Program-made: the position numbers and the translations under genes
Notes under the pieces: model-generated
What the model was told of the DNA's origin: nothing
What the model saw: the letters and a program-made list of their open reading frames with translations, nothing else
The model's database searches: none
Shown: one piece after another, positions 50,721 through 59,380 of the stretch
Layout of the letters: every line of letters starts with the position of its first letter
Numbering within the stretch: position 1 is the first letter of the stretch
Origin: Streptomyces xiamenensis
GTDB taxonomy: Bacteria; Actinomycetota; Actinomycetes; Streptomycetales; Streptomycetaceae
Direction of reading: 5' to 3'
Length of the DNA: 64,000 nucleotides
NCBI RefSeq assembly: GCF_000993785.3
Contig: NZ_CP009922.3
Span: forward strand, 5,828,001 to 5,892,000

Positions 50721-53611
50721 GGTTTCGCCTCTCCGTGCAGGGCCAGCCGGGCCGTGTGTTCGGTGTTCTGGTCGATCTTCGATCCCAGGGCCCGCACGAC
50801 GTCCAGGACCGCGCCCAGCACCAGCAGATACACCCCCAGGTCGAACACGACCGCCGTACCGGCGTGGAAGTCGCCGATGCCCGGCAGGTGCCCGTGCCAG
50901 GTCCAGGCGTGCAGCACCGTGCCGTCGATCAGCCCGATCAGCGCGATGCCGGTGAGCACGGTCAGCCCGATGCCGGTGAAGAAGCCCGGGTGGACGGGTG
51001 CGGCGGCGGCCAACTCGTACCGCCCGCCCGCCAGATAACGGATCATCAGGGCCACCCCGGCGACCAGACCGCCCACGAAGCCGCCACCGGGCAGGTTCTC
51101 CGCGCACAGCAGCAGATACACCGACAGGATCAGGATGGGGTGGAACACCAGCCGCGCGATCACCTCGAACACCACCGAACGGTGCTCGGGCGCCAAGGTG
51201 TTGCCGGCGGCCAGCCAGCTGCGCCCGGGGGCGCCCTGACCGTACCTGCCCCCGGTGGGGCCGGCCAGCGACCAGGCGGTCACTCCGCCGGGCAGGGTCG
51301 GCGGCGCACTCGGCACCGGGCCGGGCGACGGGCCCTGGCGGCGATGCACGTACAGCAGGCTGGTCACCCCCAGGACCGCGACCGCGAGCACGGCGGATTC
51401 GCCCATCGTGTCCCAGGCCCGGAAGTCCACCAGGATCGTCGCCACCACGTCCTTGAGACCGTGGTGGGCGGTCTCCTCGGTCAGCGCGTCCCCGGCCGGC
51501 GCCTCGCGGCGGGCGGCCGCCGCCACCCACACCGCGCAGGCGACGGCGGCCCCGCTGCTGAGCCCCAGGAACCAGCTCGCCACCCGCCGCGAGTTCGGCA
51601 TGGTCTCCCCGAAGTACACCGGCAGCCCGCGCAGCACGAGCACCAGCACCACCGTCGCCACCGTCTCCACACCGAACTGGGTGAGCGCCAGGTCCGGAGC
51701 GCCGTGCACGACGTACAGCAAGGCCGTGCCGTACCCGGTCAGCCCCGCGAGCACGGCGGCCTTCATACGCCGCCGAACCACCAGACACAACAGGGCACAC
51801 GCGCAGGTCAGCGCGGCCACCGCGGCCTGCCACGGCGAGTCCCACACCCTCGGGCCCGGCACCCCGTCCCACGGCTGCCGGATCGCCAACACCGCCAGCA
51901 GACCGGCGAGCATGACACCGAGCACGGTGGCGACGTAGGCGGGCAGCGAACCCTTCTGCACGAGACCGGTCACCTGCAGCGCGGACCGTTCCAGGCCCAG
52001 CACACCGCGCCCGTACATCTCGTCCGCCTTGGGCCAGGCCAGGCGCCGCCCCAGCGCCACCGTGCGGGTGCGCAGCACGAACAGCGCCGCACCGCCCGCC
52101 CAGGCCAGCGCCGACAACCCCAGCGCCGCGCCGAAACCGTGCCACAGCGCGAGGTGGTAGGGGTGCGCGGGCACCGGGTACTGCGCCGCGTACGCCTCGA
52201 ACAGCCCGGCCGTCCAGCCGACGCCCGGCCCCAACACCAGGCAGCCGGCGGCCAGCAGCGCGGGCGCCGCGAGGAACACCGGCCCCACCGGCCGCACCGC
52301 CGTGTCCTCCTGCCCCGGCTTGCGGGCGAAAGCGCCCCACACGAAACGCAGCGTGTACGCGGTGGTCAGCGCGGAGCCGGCCACGATCAGGCCCAGAACG
52401 ACACGCTCGGCGACGGTGCCGTGCAGCAGCGCGTCGAACGCCGCTTCCTTCGCGGCGAATCCGAACAATGGCGGCAGCGCCGCCATCGACGCCCCGGCCA
52501 CCACCGCCGTGACGCACACCCACGGCAGGCTCCGCCCCACCCCCGACAGGCGCCGCAGGTCCCGGGTGCCGGCGGCACGGTCCACGATCCCGATGACCAG
52601 GAACAGCGCCGCCTTGAACAGGCCGTGCGCCAGGATCATCGCGACAGCCGCCAGCGCGGCGCCGTAGGAGCCCGCGCCCGCCAGGACGATGAGGAACCCC
52701 AGCTGACTGACGGTGCCGTAGGCGAGCACGAGCTTGAGATCGTGCAGCCGCAGCGCCCGCCACCCGCCCAGCAGCATCGTGGCGGTGCCCAGCGCCAGCA
52801 CCAGCGGCTTCCACGGCGCCACTTCCGCGAAGGCGGGCGCCAGGCGGGCCACCAGATACACCCCGGCCTTCACCATCGCCGCCGCGTGCAGGTAGGCGCT
52901 CACCGGCGTCGGCGCGGCCATGGCGTTGGGCAGCCACAGACTCAGCGGCCAAATCGCCGACTTGGCGAACGCTCCGACCAGGATCAGCACCAGCGCCGCG
53001 CTGACCGCCCCGCTGCCGGCGGGGGGCGCGTCCAGGATCTCGGAGATCCGGTACGTACCGGCGGCGTTGCCCAGCATCAGGAACCCGACGAACATCGCCA
53101 GCCCACCGGACGCGGTCACCGTCAGCGCCTGCAGAGCGGCCCGCCGGCTGCCGCGGTTCTCGCTGTCGTACCCGATCAGCAGGAACGACAACACCGTGGT
53201 CAGTTCCCAGAACACGTACAGCACCATCAGGTCATCGGCGAGCACCAGCCCCAGCATCGCCCCCGCGAAAGCCAGCAGGTTCCCCCCGAACGCCCCCAAC
53301 TGAGGCCCCCCGGAGACGAAATAGCGCGTGCAGTACCACAGCACCAGCGCACCGATCCCGCCCGCGAGCAGCACCATCACCAGTGCCAGCGCGTCCAGCC
53401 GGAACGCCACGTGGACGTCGTAGGTACGGATCCACGTCCACACCTCAACCCGCGCCCCGCCACCGGCCGTCACCCCCCACTGGCACAACGCCCACACCAT
53501 CGCCGCCGCGGGCGGCAGCGCGAGCACGGCGAAACCCCCCGCCCCGACACGCCGGATGAGCGGCGCGGCACAGAGCGCGAGCACGAAGTGAGCCAGGACC
53601 AGCACGGTCAT
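50717..53611 (-). CDS. mrpA: Mrp antiporter subunit A with fused B domain
   Basis: 964-aa NuoL-like subunit. The N-terminal 500 residues carry the proton channel (FVFWELTTVLSFLLIGYD-like helix 5 glutamate, NAMAAPTPVSAYLHAAAMVKAGVYLVARL, HDLKLVLAYGTVSQLGFLIV, MILAHGLFKAALFLVIGIVDRA). The C-terminal part continues into the MrpB-like domain (HPILILSVYLLLCAENLPGGGFVGGLVAGVALMIRYL), so no separate mrpB exists. The operon order is A(B)-C-D-E-F-G. The start is uncertain: ATG 53611 fits the first helix but has a poor ribosome site. Confidence 0.93.
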   Translation of the reverse strand: MTVLVLAHFVLALCAAPLIRRVGAGGFAVLALPPAAAMVWALCQWGVTAGGGARVEVWTWIRTYDVHVAFRLDALALVMVLLAGGIGALVLWYCTRYFVSGGPQLGAFGGNLLAFAGAMLGLVLADDLMVLYVFWELTTVLSFLLIGYDSENRGSRRAALQALTVTASGGLAMFVGFLMLGNAAGTYRISEILDAPPAGSGAVSAALVLILVGAFAKSAIWPLSLWLPNAMAAPTPVSAYLHAAAMVKAGVYLVARLAPAFAEVAPWKPLVLALGTATMLLGGWRALRLHDLKLVLAYGTVSQLGFLIVLAGAGSYGAALAAVAMILAHGLFKAALFLVIGIVDRAAGTRDLRRLSGVGRSLPWVCVTAVVAGASMAALPPLFGFAAKEAAFDALLHGTVAERVVLGLIVAGSALTTAYTLRFVWGAFARKPGQEDTAVRPVGPVFLAAPALLAAGCLVLGPGVGWTAGLFEAYAAQYPVPAHPYHLALWHGFGAALGLSALAWAGGAALFVLRTRTVALGRRLAWPKADEMYGRGVLGLERSALQVTGLVQKGSLPAYVATVLGVMLAGLLAVLAIRQPWDGVPGPRVWDSPWQAAVAALTCACALLCLVVRRRMKAAVLAGLTGYGTALLYVVHGAPDLALTQFGVETVATVVLVLVLRGLPVYFGETMPNSRRVASWFLGLSSGAAVACAVWVAAAARREAPAGDALTEETAHHGLKDVVATILVDFRAWDTMGESAVLAVAVLGVTSLLYVHRRQGPSPGPVPSAPPTLPGGVTAWSLAGPTGGRYGQGAPGRSWLAAGNTLAPEHRSVVFEVIARLVFHPILILSVYLLLCAENLPGGGFVGGLVAGVALMIRYLAGGRYELAAAAPVHPGFFTGIGLTVLTGIALIGLIDGTVLHAWTWHGHLPGIGDFHAGTAVVFDLGVYLLVLGAVLDVVRALGSKIDQNTEHTARLALHGEAKP

Positions 53612-53837
53612 GGACCCATGCTTATCGGCACCAAAGGCATATACGGGCGGGACGCGCCGATCCACCCTCAGGGACCACAGCACCCCCGCAGCCCCGGCAC
53701 CGCCGCCCAGACCCTCCACACACAGCGGTCACACCCTGGTCTCCCCGCCCGGCCGGCCCCACCCCGGCACCGCTCCACAGCCACCACGAACGGCCCAACC
53801 ATCACGCCCACCGCCACGGCCCGCGGCTTCGGCGGGT

Positions 53838-54809
53838 TCAGTCCCGGGGTGTCAGCGCACGCAGCCGGCTGTCGAGTTCGCCGCGGTAGAAGTCGAGGAA
53901 GCCATCGGGGTCCGGCCCGGCGTTCTGCATCACCAGGTGGTCGAACCCCGCGTCGACGAACGGCTGAGCCACCTCCGCATACCGCTGGGGGTCCGGGCCG
54001 CAGGCGAAGTGGTTCAGGACGTCTTCTTCCCGCACGGTGGCGGCAGCGGCGTCGAAGTTCACCGGGTTGGGCAGCTCACTCATCACCTTCCACCCGGTCA
54101 GTGCCCACCGGCTGGTCTCCAGCGCCGCCCGCACGGCCGAGGACTCGTCCGGCGCCCACGCCATGGGGACCTCGGCGTAACGGGGGCCGCCGCCCCCGGC
54201 GTCCCGGTAGGCGCGCACCAGTTCTCCCCGGGGTTCGGTCGCGAACAGCCCATCGCCCAGCTCACCCGCCATCCGCGCGGCCTCCTCGCCCCCGGCCGCC
54301 ACCACCAGCACCGGCGGGCTCGGCGGAAGATCGAACACCCGCGCGTCCTCCAGCCGCAGGTACCGGCCCTCGTAGGAGCGGTAGCCGCCCCGCCACAGCA
54401 GCCGGATGATCTCCAGCGCCTCCCGGAGCATGTCCTGCCGTACCCGGACCGAGTCCGGGAACCCGCGGCCCACGACATGTTCGTTCAGCCGCTCCCCGGA
54501 ACCGACGCCGAGCGTGAACCTGCCCTCGCTCAGCAGCGCCAGCGTGGCCGCCGCCTGCGCGATGACGGCCGGGTGGTAGCGGACGGTCGGACAGGTCACC
54601 CCGGTCGCCAGCCCGATGCGCTCGGTACGCGCCGCGATCGCGCCGAGCACTCCCCAGGCGAACGGTGAATGGCCCTGGTTGTCCAGCCAGGGGTGGAAGT
54701 GGTCGCTGATCTCGACGAAGTCGAACCCGGCCGCTTCGGCGGCCACGGCCTGCCGCACCAATTCGGTGGGACCGTACCCCTCCGCCGCCAGCTTGTACCC
54801 GATCTGCAT
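53838..54809 (-). CDS. LLM-class F420-dependent oxidoreductase
   Basis: 323-aa TIM-barrel flavin/F420 enzyme of the TIGR03557-like group related to F420-dependent glucose-6-phosphate dehydrogenase: GYKLAAEGYGPTELVRQAVAAEAAGFDFVEISDHFHPW, GLATGVTCPTVRYHP, FTLGVGSGERLNEHVVG and VLVVAAGGEEAARMAGELGDGLF. The substrate is not certain. GAGGGG precedes the ATG. The 226 bp between it and mrpA contain no other gene. Confidence 0.9.
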   Translation of the reverse strand: MQIGYKLAAEGYGPTELVRQAVAAEAAGFDFVEISDHFHPWLDNQGHSPFAWGVLGAIAARTERIGLATGVTCPTVRYHPAVIAQAAATLALLSEGRFTLGVGSGERLNEHVVGRGFPDSVRVRQDMLREALEIIRLLWRGGYRSYEGRYLRLEDARVFDLPPSPPVLVVAAGGEEAARMAGELGDGLFATEPRGELVRAYRDAGGGGPRYAEVPMAWAPDESSAVRAALETSRWALTGWKVMSELPNPVNFDAAAATVREEDVLNHFACGPDPQRYAEVAQPFVDAGFDHLVMQNAGPDPDGFLDFYRGELDSRLRALTPRD

Positions 54810-55138
54810 CCGAACCCCTCACTCGCCCCGGCCATGGCTCACCGTCCCGCGGCACGCTGCCAGAGCCCGCGCAAGGGCCCCGCCCCGACAGGCCGCCCGG
54901 ACACCACGCTCCCCCAACGGCCCACCCCGACCACGACGCCCCCGGGCGCTCCCGGCCCATGCACCCATGACCCCCGCCGTCACCACCCCGCCGGCCACGT
55001 CGGATCGCGGGCCGTCCAGCCGCCACTCCAGGAAGGCGTGCGCCCCCTGGTTCCGGTGCGTGACCCGCCCGGTTCGAGCCGGGCACCCGTGCGCGGTCGA
55101 CGCCCACCGCGAGACATCGAACACTGATCCCGGCGGGT
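54810..55138. other. Intergenic stretch without a supported gene
   Basis: About 330 bp between the divergent oxidoreductase and MerR genes. I see no coding frame with family features and no strong hairpin. Only the MerR promoter at its end is recognisable. Confidence 0.5.
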
Positions 55139-55175
55139 TTGTGTCTCAAGCGGGTCGAGACCCCACAGTTGCAGC
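55139..55175 (+). promoter_or_regulatory. MerR-type promoter with 19-bp spacer and inverted repeat
   Basis: TTGTGT (55139-55144), a 19-bp spacer and CACAGT (55164-55169) precede the GTG by six bases. Inside the spacer GTCTC (55143-55147) and GAGAC (55157-55161) form an inverted repeat with 9 bp between. The long spacer with a dyad inside it is the hallmark of MerR-activated promoters, here the regulator's own, giving a leaderless mRNA. Confidence 0.7.
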
Positions 55176-56201
55176 GTGGACGACGAGAAGATGTACCCGA
55201 TCGGAGACGTGGCACGCCGTACCGGCCTCAGTGTCAGCGCCATCCGTTACTACGCCGATGCCGGAGTGGTCCAGCCCTCCGCACTCACCACCGCCGGCTA
55301 CCGCCTGTACGACATCGAGGCCATCGCGCGCCTCGAACTGGTCCGGACACTGCGAGATCTGGACGCGGGCCTCGACGACATCCGTCGGTTGCTTGCCGGG
55401 CAGACCACGCTCCACGACCTCGCGACCGCGCACCTGGCGGTCGTGGAGCGCGAGGCGTCGCGGCTGCGCGCCCGCCGTGCGGTGCTGCGGGCACTGGTCC
55501 GGCAGCACGGAACCGCCGAGCAGGCCGCGCTCCTGCACCGGCTGGTGTCCCTGTCGGACGAGGAACGGGAGCGGCTGATCGCCGATTTCTGGGCCGACGT
55601 CAGCGAAGGGCTCAACGAGAACCCCCGGTTCGTCGCCGAGCTCAACTCCGCTCCGCCCCGCCTGCCGGACGAGCCGACCCCCGAGCAACTGGACGCGTGG
55701 ATCGAGTTGGCGGCGCTGGTCAGCGACCCGCAGGTGCGCAGCGCGGTGCGGGCGGAACTCAACGAGCGCTTCACCGACGGTCCCGGGCACCTGCTGGTCT
55801 CCCCGGACGCGCTCAAGTCCTACGAGCGCGCCGCGCCACTCCTCAAGGAAGCCGTCGCCGCGCAACAGGCCGCTCTCGCCCCCGACTCCTCTCAGGCCCA
55901 GGAACTGGGTGACCGGTATCTGCGCTGGCTGGGCGGCATGTTCGGGACGTCGTTCGACGACGCGACGTCGCGACGGGAGATCGCGGGAGGACTGCTGCTC
56001 ATGGAGCCGCAGATCCTCGCCGACCAGGAGCGCGAGGCGAACGGACCCCGGCCCACGGATCCGTACGAGCGATACCAACTTCTCGTGCAGATGGTGGACG
56101 GAACCCTGGACGCGAACCACGCCGAACTCGCGGGCTACGCCGCCGCGAACACCTGGCTCGCCGCTGTCCTGGACCCCACCGCCACCGCACCACCGGAGTG
56201 A
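55176..56201 (+). CDS. MerR-family regulator with large C-terminal domain
   Basis: 341 residues. The N-terminal MerR headpiece is YPIGDVARRTGLSVSAIRYYADAGVV, with wing LTTAGYRLYDIEAIARLELVRTLRDLD. A coiled dimer helix lies near 85-115. The remaining 220 residues are mostly helical and show repeats of acidic helices; I cannot match them to TipAS or another named ligand domain. Such C-terminal domains usually bind drugs. It begins at GTG 55176 without a ribosome site, six bases after a -10, and is probably autoactivated. Confidence 0.88.
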   Translation: MDDEKMYPIGDVARRTGLSVSAIRYYADAGVVQPSALTTAGYRLYDIEAIARLELVRTLRDLDAGLDDIRRLLAGQTTLHDLATAHLAVVEREASRLRARRAVLRALVRQHGTAEQAALLHRLVSLSDEERERLIADFWADVSEGLNENPRFVAELNSAPPRLPDEPTPEQLDAWIELAALVSDPQVRSAVRAELNERFTDGPGHLLVSPDALKSYERAAPLLKEAVAAQQAALAPDSSQAQELGDRYLRWLGGMFGTSFDDATSRREIAGGLLLMEPQILADQEREANGPRPTDPYERYQLLVQMVDGTLDANHAELAGYAAANTWLAAVLDPTATAPPE

Positions 56202-56333
56202 GCGGTGGTTGGGGTGGCGGTGGGGTTGTGATCGATCTTGCCGATCCAGGTCCGCCTGGAAAAGCGGACCCGGGAGGAGGGCAAGCGCGACGCGCACACA
56301 ACTCACCCATGGGCCCGTCACATGCGGCGGCTC

Positions 56334-57068
56334 TTACACCTGTGCGTATCCACCGTCGGCGAAGAACTCCGCACCGTTGACGTAACTCGACGCGTCCGAG
56401 GCGAGGAACGTCGTCACCGCGGCGATCTCCTCGGGCTCGGCGAGGCGGCCCAGGGGGACGCTCTCTTCGGCCTGCTTGAGCGCCTCGGCCGGGACCGGCT
56501 CCAGCAGACCCGGGGTGCGCGTCCCGCCCGGCGATACGACGTTGACCCGGAAACCGCGTGCGCGCGAGCTGAGGGCCCAACCACGGGCAAGACTGCGCAC
56601 CGCGGCCTTCGACGCCGCATAGACCTCAAGCCCGGGGTCGAGCCGCGTCGCGGCGGTCGAGCCCGTCAGGATCACCGAGGCACCCGCGTTCAGATGCGGC
56701 AGTGCCTGCTGAAAAGTGAAAATCGTTCCCTTGACGTTGGTGGCGAACAGGGAGTCGATCAGCTCCTCCGTCACCTCGCCGAGCGGAGCCGCGGCGCCGA
56801 TTCCGGCGTTCGCGACCAACACGTCAATGCCACTGGCCTGTTCACGCACGGCCTCGTGGAACGCGTCGAGCTCCGCAGGCACCGAGACATCGCACACCAC
56901 GCCGGTCACGCCGTTGCCGAGTTCGGCGACCGCTGCGTCCAGCGCGTCCTTGCGGCGACCGGTGATGAACACTTGGGCGCCTACATCGTGAAACGCGCGT
57001 GCCGTTGCGAAACCGATGCCGGTACTGCCTCCGGTCATCACAGCGACCTTGCCTGCCAAGACGGCCAT
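56334..57068 (-). CDS. Short-chain dehydrogenase/reductase (SDR)
   Basis: 244-aa classical SDR: cofactor loop TGGSTGIG, NAG motif in VANAGIGAA, catalytic Ser in ILTGSTAATR and YxxxK in YAASKAA, with the C-terminal FFADGGYAQV. Probably NAD(P)H-dependent, substrate unknown. GAGGAGG precedes the ATG. Upstream are two operator-like repeats overlapping a good promoter, and a TetR gene lies 252 bp upstream on the same strand. A third copy of the repeat precedes the TetR gene, which ties the SDR to that repressor. Confidence 0.93.
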   Translation of the reverse strand: MAVLAGKVAVMTGGSTGIGFATARAFHDVGAQVFITGRRKDALDAAVAELGNGVTGVVCDVSVPAELDAFHEAVREQASGIDVLVANAGIGAAAPLGEVTEELIDSLFATNVKGTIFTFQQALPHLNAGASVILTGSTAATRLDPGLEVYAASKAAVRSLARGWALSSRARGFRVNVVSPGGTRTPGLLEPVPAEALKQAEESVPLGRLAEPEEIAAVTTFLASDASSYVNGAEFFADGGYAQV

Positions 57069-57088
57069 GTCGCCCCCTCCTCAAGAAG

Positions 57089-57139
57089 TATGGACCGGTG
57101 AGTCCATAACAATCCTTGATATGGACCGGTCAGTCAAGA
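57089..57139 (-). promoter_or_regulatory. SDR promoter with two TetR-type operators
   Basis: Minus-strand TTGACT (57137-57132), a 17-bp spacer and GATTGT (57114-57109) form the promoter. Operator 1 (57089-57108) is TATGGAC, 6 bp, GTCCATA, a perfect 7-bp inverted repeat at the start site. Operator 2 (57120-57139) is TATGGACCGGTCAGTCAAGA, covering the -35 and spacer. The copies are 31 bp apart, three helical turns. Confidence 0.78.
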
Positions 57140-57320
57140 ACGGGACCGTGAGGGGCGACTCGGCAGGCTGGGCCGAGCACGCCACCGGGCGGACGGGAGC
57201 GCGGCCGGTGGGCTCCCTGCGTGCGAAGCGTGGTGTGTGGCGCGCAGCACGACGGCACGCCGGACAGCACTCGGGCCCGTAAGGACTTGTGCCGGTTCCA
57301 GGTCGGCCGGCGTATGGCCG

Positions 57321-57920
57321 CTACTTGGGCGGGAGAGCGGGCAGGAGCCGCGCCAGAGCGGTCTGCCCCGCCGCGGTGAGGGTGTCGATGTCCATGCCGG
57401 TGCGTCCGAGCGCGATGAGGCCGAGCTGGGCGACGAGAACGGTGCGGGCGGTCTCGCCGGGGTCCGCGTCGGGGGAGAGGTCGCCCTCACGCCGGGCCCG
57501 CTCCAGCGCCTCGGTGAGGATGGCGGTGATCGCGTCGTAGCTGCGGCGGGCCTCGGCGGCAACTTCCGGCGCGCTGGTGGCGAGTTCGGCGTTGCTGTTG
57601 GCCAGCAGGCACCCTCGACGCGCAACTGCCCCGGTGGGGTCGGCGGCCGGGCTGAGCACGAATGCGCGCACCAGGTCGATCCCTCGCGGCGCGGACTCCA
57701 GGCGCTCGCGCAGCATTGACAGGTTCGCGTTGTCGTAGTCGCGCAGCACCCGCAGGAACAGGTTCTGCTTGTCTCCGAACGCGCCGTACAGGCTGCCCTT
57801 GCCGAGCCCGCTGACGCGCAGCAGGTCCTCCAGGGACGTCGCCGCGTAGCCCTTGTCCCAGAACTCATCGCGGACAGCGAGAAGCACGCGATCTTCGTCG
57901 AACTTGCGAGGCCTGGCCAT
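57321..57920 (-). CDS. TetR-family repressor
   Basis: 199 residues. The TetR headpiece is RKFDEDRVLLAVRDEFWDKGYAATSLEDLLRVSGLGKGSLYGAFGDKQNLFLRVLRDY-like (residues 4-58, with recognition helix around GKGSLYGAF). The ligand domain is helical with the tail ALGRTGMDIDTLTAAGQTALARLL typical of the TetR_C group found next to SDR or oxidoreductase genes. I start at ATG 57920, before which lies a copy of the SDR operator. It should repress both itself and the SDR. Confidence 0.9.
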   Translation of the reverse strand: MARPRKFDEDRVLLAVRDEFWDKGYAATSLEDLLRVSGLGKGSLYGAFGDKQNLFLRVLRDYDNANLSMLRERLESAPRGIDLVRAFVLSPAADPTGAVARRGCLLANSNAELATSAPEVAAEARRSYDAITAILTEALERARREGDLSPDADPGETARTVLVAQLGLIALGRTGMDIDTLTAAGQTALARLLPALPPK

Positions 57921-57937
57921 GTCCTCATGGTATGAGT

Positions 57938-57957
57938 TCTGGACTGTACGGGCCATA
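57938..57957. promoter_or_regulatory. Third copy of the TetR-type operator, before the TetR gene
   Basis: Read on the minus strand, this 20-bp site matches the composite operator TATGGACCGGTCAGTCCATA at 16 of 20 positions (TATGG, CCG, CAGTCCA). It lies 18 bp before the TetR start and predicts autoregulation. Confidence 0.6.
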
Positions 57958-58066
57958 ACGGGTTCGCTCCCCGGGCGGGTGGCTTCATCGCGCACCCGGA
58001 TGAATCGGGTGGATCCGCAGACCGCGGAACCTTCACCAGGGTCGAGCCGCAACTGTCGGCGCTCTA

Positions 58067-58126
58067 GGCTCTGTCTTCAAATGATCACCATGATCCACCA
58101 CATAGTGATCATTTGAAGACAGAGCC
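58067..58126. repeat. 22-bp perfect inverted repeat, MITE or IS remnant
   Basis: Positions 58067-58088 and 58105-58126 are perfect inverted copies (GGCTCTGTCTTC...TGATCAC) around a 16-bp centre. The sequence is AT-richer than its surroundings. Ends beginning GGCTCTGTC resemble terminal repeats of IS5-type elements, so this may be a MITE or the joined ends of a lost insertion sequence. A gene remnant starts right after it. As RNA it would be a very stable hairpin, so a terminator role is possible too. No clear target duplication was seen. Confidence 0.6.
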
Positions 58127-58128
58127 CA

Positions 58129-59330
58129 GTGGCGCGACACCGGCCGGGCGGCCGGGGCCGTGGCCGACCCCGCGCATCGCCGCTTCGGCACCCGCTCGCT
58201 GTTCGTGTTCTCCTGCGCGCCGACCCCCAACGGAGACCTCCCTTCTTCCAGCGCATGAACGGCACCGACGCCTGGCACCTCACCGGCAGTGACGACTACC
58301 AGAACTACGTCGTGGCCGCCGCCCACCGGGAGGGACGTGAACCGGCGGCGACCGCCGCCCGCGGCCACGGCGTCGCCGGTCGATTCCGCGAGGCCCACAG
58401 TCCGAGCGATGAGCGGCTCCGGCTCTTCGACCGGCTGCCTAGACACGATCCACGGATCGGCCCGGAGATCATCGACACCCTGCACGTCGTGCCCTTGGTC
58501 GCGGTGGCCGCCGGCGACCTGCCCCGCGCCGTGACGGCGGCCCGCCGGGCCTGGGAGGACCCCCCTCAGCGGCCGCTACATGAGGGCCAGTAAAAGTGTG
58601 CTGCCGCTGGCGCTGTCCGGCAGGTTCGAGGAGGCGCTGGAGTACGCCGCCCTCATGTGGGAGGGCAGGGAGCGGGCCGGACGACCCGCCGCACGCTGGA
58701 TGGCCCCCGCCGCACACGCCGCCGCCCCGGCCGAGGGCCTGCGCGACAGCGGCGGCCGGGAGTACCGGCGATGGCGGGAACGGGCCCGCGCCCTGGCCAC
58801 GCCCTGGGACCCGCACGGCCTCGCGGCGAGCTTCGCCGCCTTCGCCGACATCAGGGTCGGCCCGCACACGGGGCGGGCGGGTGACTCTCCCACCCCTGCC
58901 GTGGACCTCGCGGAGACGCTGCCGTGGTCGCGGACTCCCCATCAGTTCTACGACGCGTACGCATGGGCCGTCGCCGCCGAGGCCGTCGTCGTCGCAGGGC
59001 TTCCGGACGCCCGCCGACGCCTCGCCGCGGCGGCCCCGGCCGGCGCCGAGAACGGCTGGGCCGCCGCCTGCCCGGCCCGCGCGGCCGGCCGGCTCGACGG
59101 CGACCCGGACGCGCTGCACGCATCACTCGCGGGATGGGAGCGCGTCGGCGCCACCTTCGAGCGGGCCTGCACTGTGACGCTGCTGCCCGAGCGGGCCGCC
59201 GAGGGCATCACCCAACTGACATCCCTGGGCCGCCGCCCCACGTTTCGACAAGAGACGCCGCTCGCTGACCTGACCCGGATGCGCCACCGGCCGCTGTCGC
59301 CGACCTTCCCGGTGACGCCCCCGGAGCCGG
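58129..59330 (+). pseudogene. Broken gene resembling the TPR-like C-terminal half of a streptomycete regulator
   Basis: Two plus-strand frames in succession look coding. 58129-58590 has IDTLHVVPLVAVAAGDLPRAVTAARRAWEDP; from 58580 the other frame has SVLPLALSGRFEEALEYAALMWEGRERAG and ends with LAGWERVGATFERACTVTLLPERAAEG. The last segment recalls the C-terminal repeats of large sigma-factor-like or LuxR-like streptomycete regulators. A frameshift lies near 58570, the N-terminus is missing and the second frame has no nearby stop. The remnant begins 3 bp after the 22-bp inverted repeat, so mobile DNA may have broken it. Identity is tentative. Confidence 0.5.
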
Positions 59331-59380
59331 CGAGCGGCCCCGGCGTTCCCGCGCGGGTTCCGCACAGGTCGGGCGGTGTT

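Noticed and set aside
50735..54409. Open frame of more than 1200 codons opposite mrpA
   Set aside because: Low-complexity Arg/Gln/His-rich translation and a perfect antisense to an Mrp gene with clear family motifs.
58033..58485. Minus-strand ORF covering the 22-bp inverted repeat
   Set aside because: It spans the repeat and the antisense of a broken gene, with no family features or ribosome site.
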